Under the pieces are notes generated by a model. The model was not told the DNA's origin. It saw only the letters and a list, made by a program, of their open reading frames with translations, and did not search any database. Below, piece after piece: positions 13,101-22,954 of a stretch of 32,152 nucleotides of DNA; within the stretch, counting starts at the first letter, position 1; every line of letters starts with the position of its first letter. The DNA is from Dimargaris cristalligena. Its lineage: Eukaryota > Kickxellomycota > Dimargaritomycetes > Dimargaritales > Dimargaritaceae. Location: NCBI GenBank assembly GCA_027576995.1, contig JANBQC010000314.1:1-32152 (forward strand), in the 5' to 3' direction. Made by a program: the position numbers and the translations under genes.

Positions 13101-13224
13101 GATTGTAGTATGGAATTACGGATATTTCCGGACCAAGTAAAGTTCGTGGTATTAGTATGGTTAAGCTAGGGGTAAAAGGTATTGGTCCAACGAAGTGTGT
13201 CGGCGTTATCCTGGGCTGTGGCAT
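7120..13224 (-). CDS. MSD1: Aspartyl-tRNA synthetase, bacterial/mitochondrial type (14 exons)
   Basis: Attaches aspartate to tRNA-Asp; the bacterial-type architecture indicates the mitochondrial enzyme. Exons in coding order: 13224-12965, 12792-12594, 12406-12308, 12157-12037, 11844-11723, 11573-11469, 11217-11068, 10922-10884, 10657-10499, 10290-10195, 9993-9933, 9433-9150, 7901-7817, 7277-7120. They join in frame to 645 residues, about the length of the human mitochondrial enzyme. Residues 1-65 are basic and poor in acidic residues, consistent with a mitochondrial presequence. An OB-fold anticodon domain follows ([13 protein letters not shown] near 70), then class II motif 1 (about 231-250, [18 protein letters not shown]), motif 2 (FRDE at 287-290, QPEFTQ at 297-302), a GAD-type insertion (about 365-470), HHPFT at 508-512, and motif 3 with GLDRL and Arg597. 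An in-frame stop lies three codons upstream of the chosen ATG. Least certain are the exon 13 acceptor and the AAG acceptor of exon 10. Intron sizes run from 145 to 1,248 nt, the largest being near the 3' end. Confidence 0.95.
10049..10067. repeat. (AT)n microsatellite in synthetase intron 10
   Basis: Short AT run within the 9994-10194 intron of the aspartyl-tRNA synthetase gene. Confidence 0.9.
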
Positions 13225-13319
13225 ATGGTATCGCTATTTACACTTACTTACCCGGTAGGGAAAACTGAGGCATTGGTGAGCAGGGTGCTGTTGGGGGGGT
13301 GGAACCGTTCCGCTGGTAA

Positions 13320-13516
13320 GGAGCTTGTTTGAAACACGCCTGGGAAGTGTTCGCCAAGGAACGAGACATCCGGGAGGAATTGGAAGGAATGCGCATTCCT
13401 CCCCTGGATAGGACGACGCCGGCTCGGTACATGAAGTGGGTGCCTCGCATGACCACGGCCTGCCCGGAAGGAATACGACCGATTAGCCCAAGAACTGTCA
13501 CCATGGCGGTAGGCAG
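13320..13516 (+). pseudogene. Coding-like fragment of unknown identity (possible exon or gene relic)
   Basis: A plus-strand frame stays open from just after a TAA at 13317 to a TAG at 13524. It lies in a GC-rich island and mostly has G or C in third codon positions, like the real exons here. Its product begins around LKHAWEVFAKERDIREELEG and continues IPPLDRTTPARYMKWVPRM. There is no ATG near its 5' end, and GCG|GTAGGC at about 13511 could be a splice donor. By eye, the pattern Trp-Glu-x-x-Phe, then IPP, then RYxxW loosely recalls the small mitoribosomal protein mS41/Fyv4, but this is too weak to name it. It would be head-to-head with the synthetase gene. Both antisense frames are also open, so chance is a real alternative. 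Confidence 0.3.
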
Positions 13517-13946
13517 GGCGCAATAGTTGGAAATGGAGGAATGGTTGGTGAGGATACCCGGTGCAGACAACGTTATGAATGAATCCAGAAGGGAGATCTA
13601 GCGGCAATGGTATGAAGGTGAGAATCCATTGCGGGCAAGCGGTCATGTTCATGGGTGGTGAAGTCTCAACACGCTTAGCTGATGTACCCAAAGTAAGGTT
13701 GGGGGCGCAGTCGAGGCATTAATTCCCCAGGAAGGGCCGCGCTCAGTTACTTCGTATACCATCGCAGAGTGTAAAAAGGGTCATCAAAATCTGGGGGCTA
13801 ATTAATGCATTTGTATCGCTTGGTGTCTGCTGACACCATTCAGGAGGCCCTTTGGGCTGGGATTGCGAGCCAAACGATGGCCATATCTTAGTTGTTAATA
13901 TATACCAATAGGGGGGCTTCGTGGCACTCCCCGCTGGAATCACAGC

Positions 13947-14322
13947 ATGTCGCTCGTAGCCTTCTGTTCCACGCCTGATCCTTCGCCTAATAATGTTACG
14001 GAGAACCCTATGACCCGTCCGTATGCCTCTGTCTTCTTAAGCAGCTTGCTTACCCACCCACATAGGCCGAGTGTACTTGATTAAAAGGGGATACCGGGAA
14101 AGATGCTTCGTCAAACACCGCACTGAGTCATTTCTGGTGTATGCGGCGTGCAGGCGGAGTTCTCCACCTCCCTCCGCAAACTGTGCCGCTTGCGGTCTAC
14201 AGCCTACAGAAGTACCAACCCCAGAGCCAGTTGGATTTGAGCGGAGACGAGGGGGTCACTGGGCTTTGAACGGGGAAGGGAGTAAAGGGGGAAATAAATT
14301 AAGGACCAAGGAGACACAATAG
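13947..14322 (+). CDS. Possible two-exon small protein (speculative)
   Basis: ATG at 13947 opens 74 nt to a GTATGC donor at 14021. A CAG acceptor at 14151-14153 would join this to 14154-14322, giving an in-frame 80-residue product beginning MSLVAFCSTPDPSPNNVTEN and containing a single CxxC (NCAACG) and a basic Gly-rich end. No family is recognised. All three plus-strand frames of the second segment look similarly open, so the model rests only on splice-like signals and closure of the frame. It may be chance, or leader sequence of the septin gene. Confidence 0.18.
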
Positions 14323-14500
14323 GAACAACCGAAGGGTTAGAGGGTTATGCTAACCAGCAGCATATACATCACCCCGGATTATGGAGGAGAGGGACCAAGG
14401 CAGTTTAGAAGAGGCAATCAGTGGACTGTATGCATGCATTCAACGTCCGGCTGAGTTTAGAGCATATAGAGCCACTTTCTCTGTTGGTCTCTGTCTTCCC

Positions 14501-14529
14501 CCTCTCTCTCTCTCTCTCCCTCTTTTTTT
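14501..14529. repeat. (CT)n and T tract upstream of the septin gene
   Basis: CT repeat followed by a T run, about 320 bases before the septin start codon. Pyrimidine tracts of this type are common in fungal promoters and leaders; a regulatory role is inferred only. Confidence 0.8.
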
Positions 14530-14844
14530 CCATTGGACGATTATGATTGTAGCTGTTGGATCAGTATAGTAGCAGCATACAGACAGACAGGCATAATATC
14601 CCCCGTATTTAGACTCCAGTGAGGGCACCCACAAGCCTTTGATCCTGCTTCAACCGTCCTTTCGCTCTCTTATCTCTATACTTTTTAATATTTGTCTATA
14701 ACCCTTTGGCACAAGGTATGCCCTATTCTCCTTCATCAACCCAACTCTGATTTAACTGCTCATCTCCACCAATAGTTGTTTCCTAACCCTCTGCTCTCCT
14801 ATTCGTCCCCCGTTCCCATCTCTCTCATCTATCATCCCAGCAAG

Positions 14845-16389
14845 ATGTCACCCGCTGCTGTAAGTCAACCCACCCCTTATTTTCTCATCTGCCTCAGCCA
14901 CCAGGAACCGCACGGGACGGGTGCAGCGAGACACCACTGATGGCTGCTGCCTTTTGGATTCGGCCTGCGCTTGGAGGCTGGGTTTTGCTGCCGTATTTTA
15001 CCGACTGACTATCCGCCGAGGGTGCTGCTATTCCAAGCCCCTCCTCCACTTATTCCCCGCTCGAATTAAGTGCTTTTATACCCGTCTGTCTACGGTCGAG
15101 GAATTCCTAACTCCTACCCGCTGTTTCTCTAACCCGCTGTCTCCCCTCCCCTCTATCCCCCGACCGTTCGCTCTTTTAAACCAATACGATTCCTGTTTCC
15201 CCCGGCCCAACGTCTCATCCCCTTCCTCTCACCTCGCCCGTCATGCCCATTTTCCCGTACAATTCCCTTCCGAAATCGCCCACTTTTCATTTCGAAAAGT
15301 TCCAGAGTTACAACTCCCACCAGACACGGCCTGGCAGTCACAGATGGAAGAACGCCAAGAAGGGCCTACAGTTCACCGTTATGACAGTGGGTAAGTGTGC
15401 CCTCCCCTCTCCGTTAGACTAGTCCTTTGGTAACCCCAAACGTATCCCTCACCCACTCTAGCTTTCAGTTCCCGCTAACCCTATTTTTTGCCATTTTGCT
15501 TACCTTGGGCCAACCCCGTTAATGACGCATAATCACACTACCTTGCTTACTAGGCTGCCCCGGTCTGGGCCGCACCACGTTCATTAACACGCTTTGCGAG
15601 AAGTCGGTCCTGCCCGCTGTCGAAGTCGGTAGCCCCGAGACCGCCCACGAAGAACAGCCCATGACCTTCAAGCCCTACAACGTAGAGATGGAGGAGGATG
15701 GTATCAAGATTGCCTTCACCGTCATCGACACCCCCGGCTTTGGCAATGGCGTGAACAACGAAGAACACTTCAAACAGATTGTCCACTACCTGGAGTCCCG
15801 CTATGAAGAGACTCTGGCCGAGGAGACCCGCATCAAGCGGAACCCCAAGTTCAAGGATAACCGGGTGCACGCTCTGCTCTACTTCATCACCCCCACCGGC
15901 CACGGCCTGCGCGAACTGGACATTAAACTCATGAAGCGGGTGGGTAACCGGGTCAATGTGATTCCCATTATTGCCAAGTCCGACTCTCTTACCGTAAACG
16001 AGCTGCGCGACTTCAAGAAACGGGTTATGGAGGACATTGATCAGTTCCGTATTCCCATCTACAACTTCCCGTATGATGCGGAGGAGGACGACGAAGAGAC
16101 CGTCGAGGAGAACAAGGAACTGCGTAATCTGCTGCCGTTTGCTATTGTGGGTTGCGAAGAAGAGGTTATGCACGACGACGGGTCCCTGCTCCGCGTCCGC
16201 AACTACCCTTGGGGCCGAGTTGAGATTGATAACACCGAACACTGTGACTTTGCTCGCCTGCGATTTATGCTGCTCAACTCCCACCTATCGGACTTAAAGG
16301 AAATCACCCATGATATTTTGTACGAGAACTACCGTACGGAAAAACTATCCGACGAACAGACTGGCGAGCCCATGGCCGTCGATGCCTAA
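14845..16389 (+). CDS. CDC11: Septin, Cdc11/AspA group, lacking the C-terminal coiled coil
   Basis: Septins are GTP-binding proteins that assemble into filaments at the septum and cell cortex. Exons 14845-14859, 15324-15390 and 15554-16389 join in frame to 305 residues. A basic stretch (HRWKNAKKG, residues 11-19) precedes the P-loop; in this family it binds phosphoinositides. The P-loop is GCPGLGRTT (28-36), with Arg34 in place of the Walker Lys, as I recall for fungal Cdc11 orthologues. DTPGFG (86-91) is the G3 motif and AKSD (168-171) the G4 motif. The septin unique element ends at KEITHDILYENYRTEKLS, and only a short acidic tail ending in MAVDA follows. Cdc11 orthologues normally run to about 380-410 residues with a C-terminal coiled coil, which is absent here. 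The 15-nt first exon is inferred from the ATG, the GTAAGT donor and the frame; exons 2 and 3 are firm. A CT-rich leader precedes the start codon. The gene is divergent from the synthetase. Confidence 0.94.
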
Positions 16390-17867
16390 ATATCGGGCGG
16401 CATGGGTCGGCTTGTTTGAGGCGGGGGGATTCCGCTCGCCTTTTTTCCCCGTCCCCTTAATACCGCAGCTACACTATTTCCCCTCACATCCCCATTAGTT
16501 TGCTATTTATTTTATTTCTCTCCAGCCTCCTCCATTCCACACACCTCTTCTGTCTCTTATTTACATGTTTTCCGTTGCCTGAATTTCGTTGGACACGCAT
16601 TCTCCGACCTTCCTTTACGCCCTAGCCTTTGAAGTACAATTCTAATTACACCTTTACTAGTTCTCCTACCCAACCCTCAATTAATGTCTTTTGCCCCAAT
16701 AACTCTATCATCGGTACCCCCAATCCGAATTATCATGATGTTTCCCTCCTCGTTAAGTTTGCCTCGAGGGCCTATGTCTCCTCCCAGAGCAGTGGTCTCA
16801 ATTTTGCCCAGCCCCGCCCAGGATCATCGGTTAGTTAGAGTGGCACCTATTATATGACCATGTTTGGCTATTATCACTGCAATGATGGGTGGGAGGGAGA
16901 GGGGCCTTGAGGCGTGCCTTCAAGAAGGAATGTTTTTATTTTTACTATTCCCTCCGATGACTTCTACGACGACTAATGAACCTCTAAATTGTGCCAAATT
17001 GCAACCCTGAAGAGAGAGAGAGTGTGTGTCCCAATTTGAATGCGGAACTTTATTGACTATTGTGGTGTTTATTGCACCTTCGGGAAATTGGGTGTTTTTT
17101 TTCCGCGCTGCCTTCATCGATTCGCCAACGTTGGTGGGGGTGCTTTCGTGAAGGATGCTGGCTTGGCTGGATTTCTTTACAGCCAACGTGGGGAAATGTG
17201 TGGGGTCAATGGGGGGCTTGCATGGAAGGAACTGAGCCGTCAACCATGCATTAAAAAATGGTGGAGTGGTAAATCCAGTACGGCTTATAGCGCCTGGATC
17301 AGGCTAAAGCCTGCTTAATCGAGCCATTAGCACCGTTTACCCAGAGCGGTAAAAGGACAAAGTGCTAGTATGGCAGACCGGAATGGGTATTTTCCCATCA
17401 AGATACAGTTTCCTCCGTCCCCCCAAAAAACATGATCCGCCTCGAAACGGATTGGTCTCCTAGCCCCTTACGGACATTTTTTTTCCGTCAAGCTCATTAA
17501 GACGCTGCCTTTTTGAGGGGAAGGATTTCTCCCCGCCTGCCCCTTCCGTGAATTGGGCAAAAGTAGCCTTCACCATGCTGAACCCAGGATGATACTTGGA
17601 CAATGCCTATTTTCTAACCCTGAAGTAAATGATGGCTTAGCAGGGGGGGAAGTATGTAAGTTAGATGAACTCGTCTTAAACGAGATGGTTTATTAGATCG
17701 AATGGTTCCCGTCACGTTCAATTCAATTCGCGTCGCCTATCCGCCTGAAGGCGTGAGAGTGCATTAAAACCAGTCACTCAATGTAACCCGAAATGGGTTT
17801 AATGTCGCCAGGTTTAACAGGCAGTATGGGGCCCCACGCAGGGTCGGGAATCCGGGCGAGAGTCGGT

Positions 17868-17887
17868 AGAGAGAGAGAGAGAGAGAA
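17868..17887. repeat. (GA)n microsatellite
   Basis: GA run in the spacer between the septin and transporter genes. A TG run lies about 90 bases further on, at 17975-17986. Confidence 0.9.
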
Positions 17888-18806
17888 AGAAGACCCTTAC
17901 TTTACTTACCTGGTGGCAAGAAAGTACAACGCCATTTGGCCTTTATAAATCCACCGACCAACTGAAATGGTATATGTGTGTGTGTGGTGGGGGAACTAGC
18001 CCCCCTCGTACTCGTATTTACCAGACGACGGTGATGGCCGAGGGGCTTCGCATATGAGGTGACATATGTCCGCGGCCACCTCGACCTAGATTCTACCCGT
18101 TTAATGGCGCCTCTACCCTCCCCCTCACCCTACACGGCCTCCAATGTTCACTGCATCTGCCAATGTGGATGCCGGCTATTCAACATGGCATCGTTGAAAT
18201 TGGACAGCGGCTCACTCAGGGGGGGGGGCACACTCCTTTCGGTTAAAACAAACCCCAGGTCTAAAATTGCGTATTATTTACTGCGATTGCACGGAAATAG
18301 CACCATCTTATAATATCGCCATTGACTCGACACTACATTACATTTCTTTCCCCCGAAGTTTGTGAATGTTTGGCCTATATGTTTAGGTATCCGTGATAAA
18401 GGAGGGGATGGTCTCACACCTCCTTAACCTGTAAACAAATGACCACGTCCGCACTTTGGGGTCAATCCCAGTCAGAATACACCATGTTAAGGTGTTGTTT
18501 TTTTTTGGTTGTTAGATTTTTTTTCACTCCTCACATTTTTTATTCTCACTCTGATGATTCCAGTGTAGTAAAATAGAATGGTGGTATATCTTTAGGTTGA
18601 TGGGCAGGGTGAGTGTATATCTGGTCTATTCTTGAAATGGGTAAACGGGATTTGATGGATACTATTGCACTTCTCAATTGGGGAGGAGGGGTGTACGGGG
18701 AAATCACGGTAGGGTGCATAAGTGTGTGCATTAGACCGCTTAATGTGCGTCCGCTGCCGACCCAAACCTGTCCTTACGCCTCCGTGGAATCGGTTTCTTT
18801 TTTTAA

Positions 18807-18820
18807 ATATATATATATAT
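18807..18820. repeat. (AT)n microsatellite
   Basis: Short AT run in gene-free DNA. Confidence 0.9.
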
Positions 18821-20782
18821 AAAATTGGGGGAAATTTCGTGCTTAACTCCGCTTTACCGAATATAAGGGGAGTTTTAGAATGGGTGGGTGGACGGTCATA
18901 TGAATGGCGGTAACCAACGGAGCGGAGATGTCATCAAGACTTTTCGGATACAGTCTTTCCAGGCGGAGCATTTCTATATATAAAAAATAAACGCATCATC
19001 TGGATCGGCCATTCTCCAACTGAGCCATTGCCTCCAGGACCTATCGCCATTACCGCCTACAACTCCGATGGGCGGTTGGGGTGAGGGGGGCAGGTAGCTT
19101 TGGGGCAAAGGGAATTAGCCGATGCTGTCGAAAAGTCCGACTCCCTCCTCACGCAAAGCCCTCTCTCCCGTTCCGTGCTGAATGTCTCTTAGTTTTATCA
19201 TATATGACATGATAAGCCATTCTGATCCGTGGTGGGGGACCGGGAATTCGATCAACACTCGTTGGGCCCAATTTCCCTATAGACGGGTACTGAATGAATG
19301 AATGGATGAATAAAAGGAAACTCGGCCAAGCCCAGCCTAGTTGGTCGGTCAGTGTCAGTGGCATGGAAGAAAATAAATCATCTATGGAAAACATGGCTGA
19401 CTTATTCACTGAAATCATGACCGCCCCAGGCAATATTATTCTTATTATTATCATCGTTAATTGACCCTTTCTATCCCCCTCATTTTCTCTCTCGCCCGCC
19501 TTCCCTTCGCTCAACCGAAGATGTATCAAACTCCACTGTTCGTGGTAATTTTCCCCTTTCATTTCCCCCCATTCCGCCACCCCAGAGACCGCTGCTGTCA
19601 TGTAAATATTTTTGCATTTCCTATACTTGACACGGTGACCAATAGTATTGGTTATGAGCGATCCACACCCACTCGCAGTGAAAACCCGTCGATCTTTGGG
19701 GTGGTTGGCGGTTGCCTCATACCCAATAAATGGGAGTTCCGAACGAGGATGCAAGTTTATTATAGGACACACCCATTTCCAACTCACACACACGCCCTCT
19801 ACAAAGAAACGATGAGTGGTATATACAAATGGACGGGAGCAGTGTAGCCAAAGAAAAAAAGAAAAGGACCATAGAAAAGAGCGACATTGTGGCTATATTT
19901 TTATACCTACTCCTTCTCTGTTTAACCAGGCCTATTTTTGGGGCGAACTCACGGAGTCTATAAATATAAAAGCGTTGCGGGAGGGTCTCGGATATAGCTG
20001 TACCACTGCTCCCCGGCCTCAATGAGCGTTGCTTCACCCCATCTCCGAATACACCGCCACAGCCGTTTTCTACTTTTCACGATACCTCCCCGTCCTATAC
20101 TCATTGGTTGTAGCCGTTGTACTGCCTGGTCCAGTTTGCCAGCAAATTTGGATCGTTTTTTCCCCAACTCCCTGAACCATTTTTGTTATTTTTGTTGAGT
20201 GAGGAGGGCCTTGCTGCACCGGTGAGATCTTCTTTACTTATATACAGTGCCTGCACCAACTTTATTTTGCGGGCCGTATTCACCGCCGCACTTCCTCGGC
20301 CAATAGTGGGTATTCGCGCAAGCCAACCCGTCTCACTAGTAAGTCTCCGCTATTCATGTACGACATTGAACGCGCCTTCATTATCAAACAACCCTCGAGT
20401 ATAAGTGGCCTGCCTCTGTGGAGCGGGAGCTGGAAAGGGGGCATATCGTAAATCCGCGTATCGCCGAATCCTAATTACATTACTTGATACGGCCGATAGT
20501 TTGTCACCAAAAAGCAACTGATACTATAGCCCCCACCACCTTCCTATTCTCGTATTTTAGCGATTAAATTGCATCGCCCTTAGACCAACCATCATCATCC
20601 TAACGGCAATTCATTTCAGGCCAATCGGTCGATACTACTTGGTTCGTTACGGATTACCCTCAGACCCTTACACTCATTGTCCGAAAATAGAATTGCAACC
20701 CCACTCCAAAAAAAACCATCAACTATATAGACGGGTGTGTTATTCCTTCCCATCAACCCACAGTACTATTTTTAGTGTGACA

Positions 20783-22954
20783 ATGTCGCGATTTGACGCT
20801 GAATCGGCTCCGCCGAGCTACATCTCAGTGGATGACATTGGTGAGCGTCGCCCAGTCGTGATCCACAGCTGCCAAGAAACCCTTCGGGGGGACTCGTTTG
20901 ACCAAAATCCCGAAGTGGTTGACCATGTCAGGACCGGCTCGGACACTGATGCTGATATCGATGAAGGGGTGGCCATGCCCGATACGGCCGTTCCCTCGGT
21001 AGTGGACGATGATGATGATAATAATGATGATGACGCCGCCACTAACAAAAGCCCACGGGATTCCCCGGGCAAACAAGAAGAGGAAGGTGGAATAGCCAAA
21101 GAAGAAGGGGAGGAACCCTTCCCCGTGTACCACGGACTTCGGCTCTACATCACGGTAGTTGGCGTCATTCTGGCCATGTTCCCCGCAACTTTGGACGAAA
21201 CTATCATCGCAACATCCATGAACGTGATTGCCAGCGAGTTCAATTCCCAGGCCGATGTGACCTGGCTCGCTACGTCGTATTTGCTCACCATGACCGCCTT
21301 TTCCCCCATTTACGGCAAACTTTCCGATATTTTTGGCCTGCGGTTGACGATGCTGACCTCCATCTTTACCTTCATGGTCGCTTCGTTGCTGGGCGCGCTT
21401 TCCCCGGGCATGGTTTATCTGATTGTGTTTCGTGCCATATCCGGAGTGGCTGCCGCCGGTCTAACGTCACTAGCTCTCATTGCAATTTCCAGTAAGTCGG
21501 CCAAGGTATTATTTACTTATTTTATTTTATTTGGGGGGGGGGAGGTTATAGATTTGGCATGGGTTGGGGGGTGGGGAGGAGACGAATTAAGGTTTAGGCG
21601 GTCCCGATTCAGTATGGCCTACCAGTGTTCGCTTTCGTCATTGCCCACCCTAATTAGAGATATCGCTCGACCGCCTTATCGACATTCCTGGCTTGGGATT
21701 TGATGCCATTCCAGTAATCTGACTAGGGTGAATCTGGGTTAGGGCCCTTCCCACTTTCTCAGGATCGCTTACACATTCCTATGTTTTTTTATCTTTGCTT
21801 TGCTTACCGGTTACCTAGAAATCACCCCCGAGGAGAGTCGTGGCAAATACCTGGGCTATTTGGGCGTACTGTATGCTGTTACGGGGGTCCTGGGCCCAGT
21901 GATTGGCGGTATTTTGACCGACAAAGCCAGCTGGCGCTGGAACTTCTACCTCAACATCCCCCTCTGCGTCGTCGCGTTCGCCATCATCTATTTCGTGCTC
22001 CGCGTCCCGGTACCCCGCGGGTCGTACTGGTCCAAACTCAAGCGGGTGGACTACGTGGGGATCGTCCTATTTATCGGCGCAGTTGTGATCTTTCTGCTGG
22101 CCCTCCAATGGGGCGGCAAAGACTACGCCTGGGACTCCGCCACCATTATTGGACTGCTGGTGGGAAGTGCGGCGCTGATGGCGATTTTTATTTGGTACGA
22201 ACTGCGCTGGACCCCTGAACCGACCTTTGAGCTACACTTGGCCAAGGTGCGCAACGTGTGGGTGTCCTGTCTCCTGGGCTTCACCATTGGCTGGGTGCTG
22301 CTGGTGATTATTTACTATATACCCTTGTACTACCAATACGTCCATCAGTACACGGCCATGCCCGCTGGTTTGCAACTGCTGCCCTTTTTGATCCCGCTTA
22401 ATGTCATTGCCATTGCGGCCGGGTTCATCACGGAGCGCTGGGGGTGCTACAAACTGGTCAGTGTCCTGGGTTTGGCCCTGTCGGCCCTGGGCACGGGCCT
22501 GTTCTATCTCATTTCGGCGGAGGTATCTGTGGCGGTGGTGGGAGTGGCGCTCGGCTTCGCGGGGTTGGGGGTGGGCCTCAGTATCCAGATGAGTATCATT
22601 CCGGCCCAACAACAGGTGGGGTTCGCCCTTATATCCCAGGTCACGTCGTTTATTAGTTTTACCCGCCTCATCGGTGGCGTGTTTGGGATTTCCGTGGTGG
22701 GCGCGATCATCAACAACACACTCGAAAGCCAGGCCCAGACCATAATGGGTCACGAGCGGCCGGCCGAGGAATTGCTCAATATTTTGTCGTACCCCCTCAC
22801 CGTGGATACCCCGACGTATCTTCAGGTGCGCGAATCGTACATTACGGCCATTCGATTGGCGCTGTTCATCACGTTCGTGCCGTCGATTCTGGGCTTCTTC
22901 GTGGCACTGGCGTTCAAGACTATCCGGACACGGGAGGATCCTGAAAAGGTCTAA
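20783..22954 (+). CDS. MFS transporter, DHA2 (14-TM) drug/amino-acid:H+ antiporter family
   Basis: Integral membrane transporter expected to use the proton gradient to export drugs or to move small molecules such as basic amino acids at the plasma or vacuolar membrane. Substrate cannot be read from the sequence. Exons 20783-21491 and 21819-22954 give 614 residues; the 327-nt intron (GTAAGT...CCTAG) restores the frame so that SKITPEESRGKY aligns with the conserved post-TM4 loop. The N-terminus (about 117 residues) is hydrophilic and acidic, with an Asp/Asn run at about 73-86. TM1 carries LDETIIATSMNVIASEF, motif A is GKLSDIFGLRLTM, and motif C is GVLGPVIGGIL. SWRWNFYLNIP is a typical DHA2 signature after TM6. 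In motif A the usual Arg-Lys after the second Gly is Leu-Arg. The start is the ATG at 20783 because upstream in-frame sequence is low in coding character; the open frame does extend to 20639, so an upstream start is possible. FNX1/VBA-like members are the nearest match by eye. Confidence 0.93.

Larger units (their letters stand above)
13225..14844. other. Divergent spacer between synthetase and septin genes
   Basis: Should contain both promoters. It has a GC-rich coding-like island at about 13265-13560, a second weaker one at 14130-14290, and a pyrimidine-rich septin leader from about 14480. No clear TATA or CCAAT pair could be assigned. Confidence 0.6.
16390..20782. other. Gene-free spacer between septin and transporter
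   Basis: No supported gene. The first 250 bases are T/C-rich, suiting the septin 3' UTR. A 214-codon minus-strand frame (19149-19793) lacks family motifs. Pyrimidine-rich DNA at 19440-19600 and 20020-20200 resembles the leaders of the septin and Tup1 genes, and splice-like sites occur (GTGAGA at about 20221, CAG at about 20246, GTAAGT at about 20339), but no coherent coding frame links them. Confidence 0.6.

Noticed and set aside
13248..13691. Minus-strand open frame of 147 codons ending at a GTAAGT-like site just upstream of the synthetase start
   Set aside because: Its Ser/Arg/Pro/His-rich composition looks like the antisense of the plus-strand island, and the 18-base gap to the next AG is too short for an intron leading into the synthetase exon.
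15550..16284. Minus-strand frame of 244 codons opposite the septin exon
   Set aside because: Shadow of the septin reading frame caused by its codon bias.
19149..19793. Minus-strand open frame of 214 codons
   Set aside because: No recognised motif, mixed composition, no codon bias, and the lower half is antisense to a pyrimidine-rich tract. Probably a chance open frame.
20022..20340. Possible upstream gene or 5' exons before the transporter (ATG near 20022, donors at about 20221 and 20339)
   Set aside because: The frames do not join into a coherent product and the sequence looks like pyrimidine-rich leader DNA.
22232..22753. Minus-strand frame of 173 codons opposite the transporter
   Set aside because: Shadow frame; the plus strand encodes clear membrane segments here.
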